This document shows positions 62,840 through 64,000 of a stretch of DNA of 64,000 nucleotides, piece by piece. The position numbers and the translations under genes are program-made. Where the stretch lies: the NCBI RefSeq assembly GCF_026339875.1, contig NZ_JAPEPZ010000001.1:2790001-2854000 (forward strand), read 5' to 3'. This stretch comes from Streptomyces sp. NBC_01571. GTDB lineage: Bacteria > Actinomycetota > Actinomycetes > Streptomycetales > Streptomycetaceae. Below the pieces are notes generated by a model. The model was not told where the DNA came from. It worked only from the letters and a program-made list of their open reading frames with translations, and searched no databases. Position 1 is the first letter of the stretch; every line of letters begins with the position of its first letter.

Positions 62840-63703
62840 TCAGGCCGGGTCGGCGGGGCTCGGCGGGCCTTCGTGGGGCCCGTGGGGGCCGGGGGCCAAG
62901 GGGCGGAGGTGCTGGGGGGCGCGGGAGGCCCGGGCGGGCGCGGAGGGCCGGGCCGGGCGCGGGTGCCGTCCGGCTCGCGCCGCCGCGCTGACCCGCTCCC
63001 CGCACACCGTCGCGGCCACCAGCGCCACGGCGTGGGCGAGAAGTCCGGCCCGCCCGTTGCCCGCGACGACGGCGGTACCCAGTGCGGCGCCGAGCGCGTG
63101 GGCCCCGGTGTCGCCGATCATCACGCGCTCGCCGAGATCGTCGGGGAGGACGGCGGCCGCGGCTCCCGTCGCGGCGGCGGCGAGCCGCCCGGCGTGCCCG
63201 CCCCGCAGCAGTCCGGGCGCCCCCAGCGCCAGCACCGCGCCCGCGGCCCGCCCGGGGCGCACATCCACGAGGTTGACGAAGTGCGCGCTCCCGGCGATCA
63301 CCACTCCCGCGAGCAGCCGGTCCAGGGGCCGCTCCTTCAGCAGCGCCCCCGCCATCAGCCCCGCGGCCGAGATCCCGAACAACTTGACGGCGCCACTGGT
63401 GACTTCGCCGCCCCGCAGCGCCCCGAGATGCGCCCGGAACCCACGCCGCGGGTCACCGGCCCCGGCGATGTCGTCGTACGCGCCGCACGCACCGGCCGCC
63501 AGGACGGCGAATCCGGCTCCGCGGTGGGCCAGGCCGGCTCCGAGCGCCGCCCCCACGACCACCGCGGGACCCGCGTACAGCTCGACGGTGCGGCCGGCGT
63601 GGTTCTCGCGTTCCCAGCGACCGGGACCGCCCGGGGGCTTGGCCCGCAGCGCGGCGAGAAGGGTGCGGGTGGTCGCGGCGGCGGTACCGAACACAGTGAT
63701 CAT
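62840..63703 (-). CDS. MraY/WecA-like integral membrane protein
   Basis: A 287-residue multi-helix membrane protein. Segments comparable to polyprenyl-phosphate N-acetylhexosamine-1-phosphate transferases are seen: GAYDDIAGAGDPRRGFRAHLGALRGGEVTSGAVKL, the NLVD of FVNLVDVRPGRAAG and MIGDTGAHALGAALG. The standard MraY NxxDGLDGLA motif is changed to NLVDVRPGRA. It may be a diverged transferase or a scaffold. The ATG at 63703 has GGAG upstream; the longer frame is Arg/Pro-rich and not part of the protein. Its last ~50 residues are Pro/Ala/His-rich. Confidence 0.78.
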   Translation of the reverse strand: MITVFGTAAATTRTLLAALRAKPPGGPGRWERENHAGRTVELYAGPAVVVGAALGAGLAHRGAGFAVLAAGACGAYDDIAGAGDPRRGFRAHLGALRGGEVTSGAVKLFGISAAGLMAGALLKERPLDRLLAGVVIAGSAHFVNLVDVRPGRAAGAVLALGAPGLLRGGHAGRLAAAATGAAAAVLPDDLGERVMIGDTGAHALGAALGTAVVAGNGRAGLLAHAVALVAATVCGERVSAAARAGRHPRPARPSAPARASRAPQHLRPLAPGPHGPHEGPPSPADPA

Positions 63704-64000
63704 GCAGGCCACTCCAGGGGCCCGCGGAGCGGGCCCGGGACGGGGCGCGAGGCGCCGAGAGGGACGGGCGGGGAACTGGCGCGGAGCCACAAGGGCGGAG
63801 CGGCTCTCCGCGGACCGCGCGGAGTGACGCCCACGGCGCGACACGGCCGAGGCCCACGAAACGGCCGTGCGGGCCGCGGGGCCGGAGCCTGGTGGTTTCG
63901 CGGAGAGGGCGGTGCGCGCCCGGGCACGGGGGGCCGGAGCGGGGCCGGGGCGCGGAGCCCGGCCGAGGTGCGGGGCCAGAACCCGACCAAGGCGCGGGGC
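63704..64000. other. Low-complexity region at the right edge
   Basis: No gene seen. A G/C-rich stretch with repeated CGGGGCCGGAGC- and GGCGCGGGG-like words, presumably the promoter side of the MraY-like gene. Confidence 0.35.

Overview
The window is chromosomal DNA from a Streptomyces or very close actinomycete. Evidence seen directly: very high GC with strongly GC-biased third codon positions, many GTG/TTG starts, 4-base start/stop overlaps, long perfect hairpin terminators and Streptomyces-type secreted proteins (streptogrisin-like proteases, an AA10 LPMO with an LAETG sortase tail, an Rpf-LysM protein). From memory, the order dnaE2 / sepF paralogue / der-plsC-cmk-tyrA-aroH / rluB-scpB-scpA-parA / ald / pyrG matches the conserved core of the S. 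coelicolor chromosome around SCO1740-SCO1780; this was not checked by alignment. No rRNA, tRNA, CRISPR array, insertion sequence or intact prophage was seen.

Layout. 0-4.4 kb: surface chitin LPMO, secreted lipase, a MarR regulator divergent from a cupin gene across three phased operators, and a DJ-1/PfpI protein. 4.4-9.4 kb: a coding remnant, then a damage-inducible mutagenesis operon (dnaE2 plus an ImuB-like Y-family protein that appears to lack catalytic acids) behind a LexA-like box. 9.8-13.3 kb: two secreted S1 proteases flanking an SPFH/stomatin protein. 13.6-21.8 kb: a six-gene reverse-strand operon (ABC permease, FAD/NAD(P) protein, ABC ATPase, two DszA/NtaA-type flavin monooxygenases, DUF1684), divergent from a lipoprotein substrate-binding gene preceded by a short Cys-terminated leader peptide. 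This is best read as uptake and breakdown of an organosulfur compound under cysteine-responsive control.

22-35 kb: a Cys-rich DUF5685 protein, a SepF paralogue, a glutaryl-CoA dehydrogenase-like enzyme, a DHA2 efflux pump, PIG-V-like and PAP2 membrane enzymes, a tiny I78 protease inhibitor, a WYL regulator, an Rpf-LysM muralytic protein with a structured leader, and Streptomyces-specific unknowns. 35-40 kb: the housekeeping run der, plsC-like, cmk, tyrA, aroH. 40-46 kb: a YidB-like protein, a DUF6529/Rieske membrane redox pair, then two RlaP-like nucleotidyltransferases (convergent and overlapping), an ADP-ribosylglycohydrolase and an NrtR-like Nudix protein behind a strong palindrome.

46-52.4 kb: rluB, scpB, scpA, a small RHH-like protein, an orphan parA and ald, covering chromosome organisation and alanine catabolism. 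52.6-63.7 kb: a STAND/TPR ATPase, an ADP-ribose pyrophosphatase-type Nudix enzyme, pyrG, a GH15 glucoamylase/trehalase, a PucR regulator, a GT4 glycosyltransferase and a MraY/WecA-like membrane protein. The accessory points most worth follow-up are the leader-peptide-controlled organosulfur cluster, the RlaP/ADP-ribose/NrtR-like cluster and the phased MarR operators.
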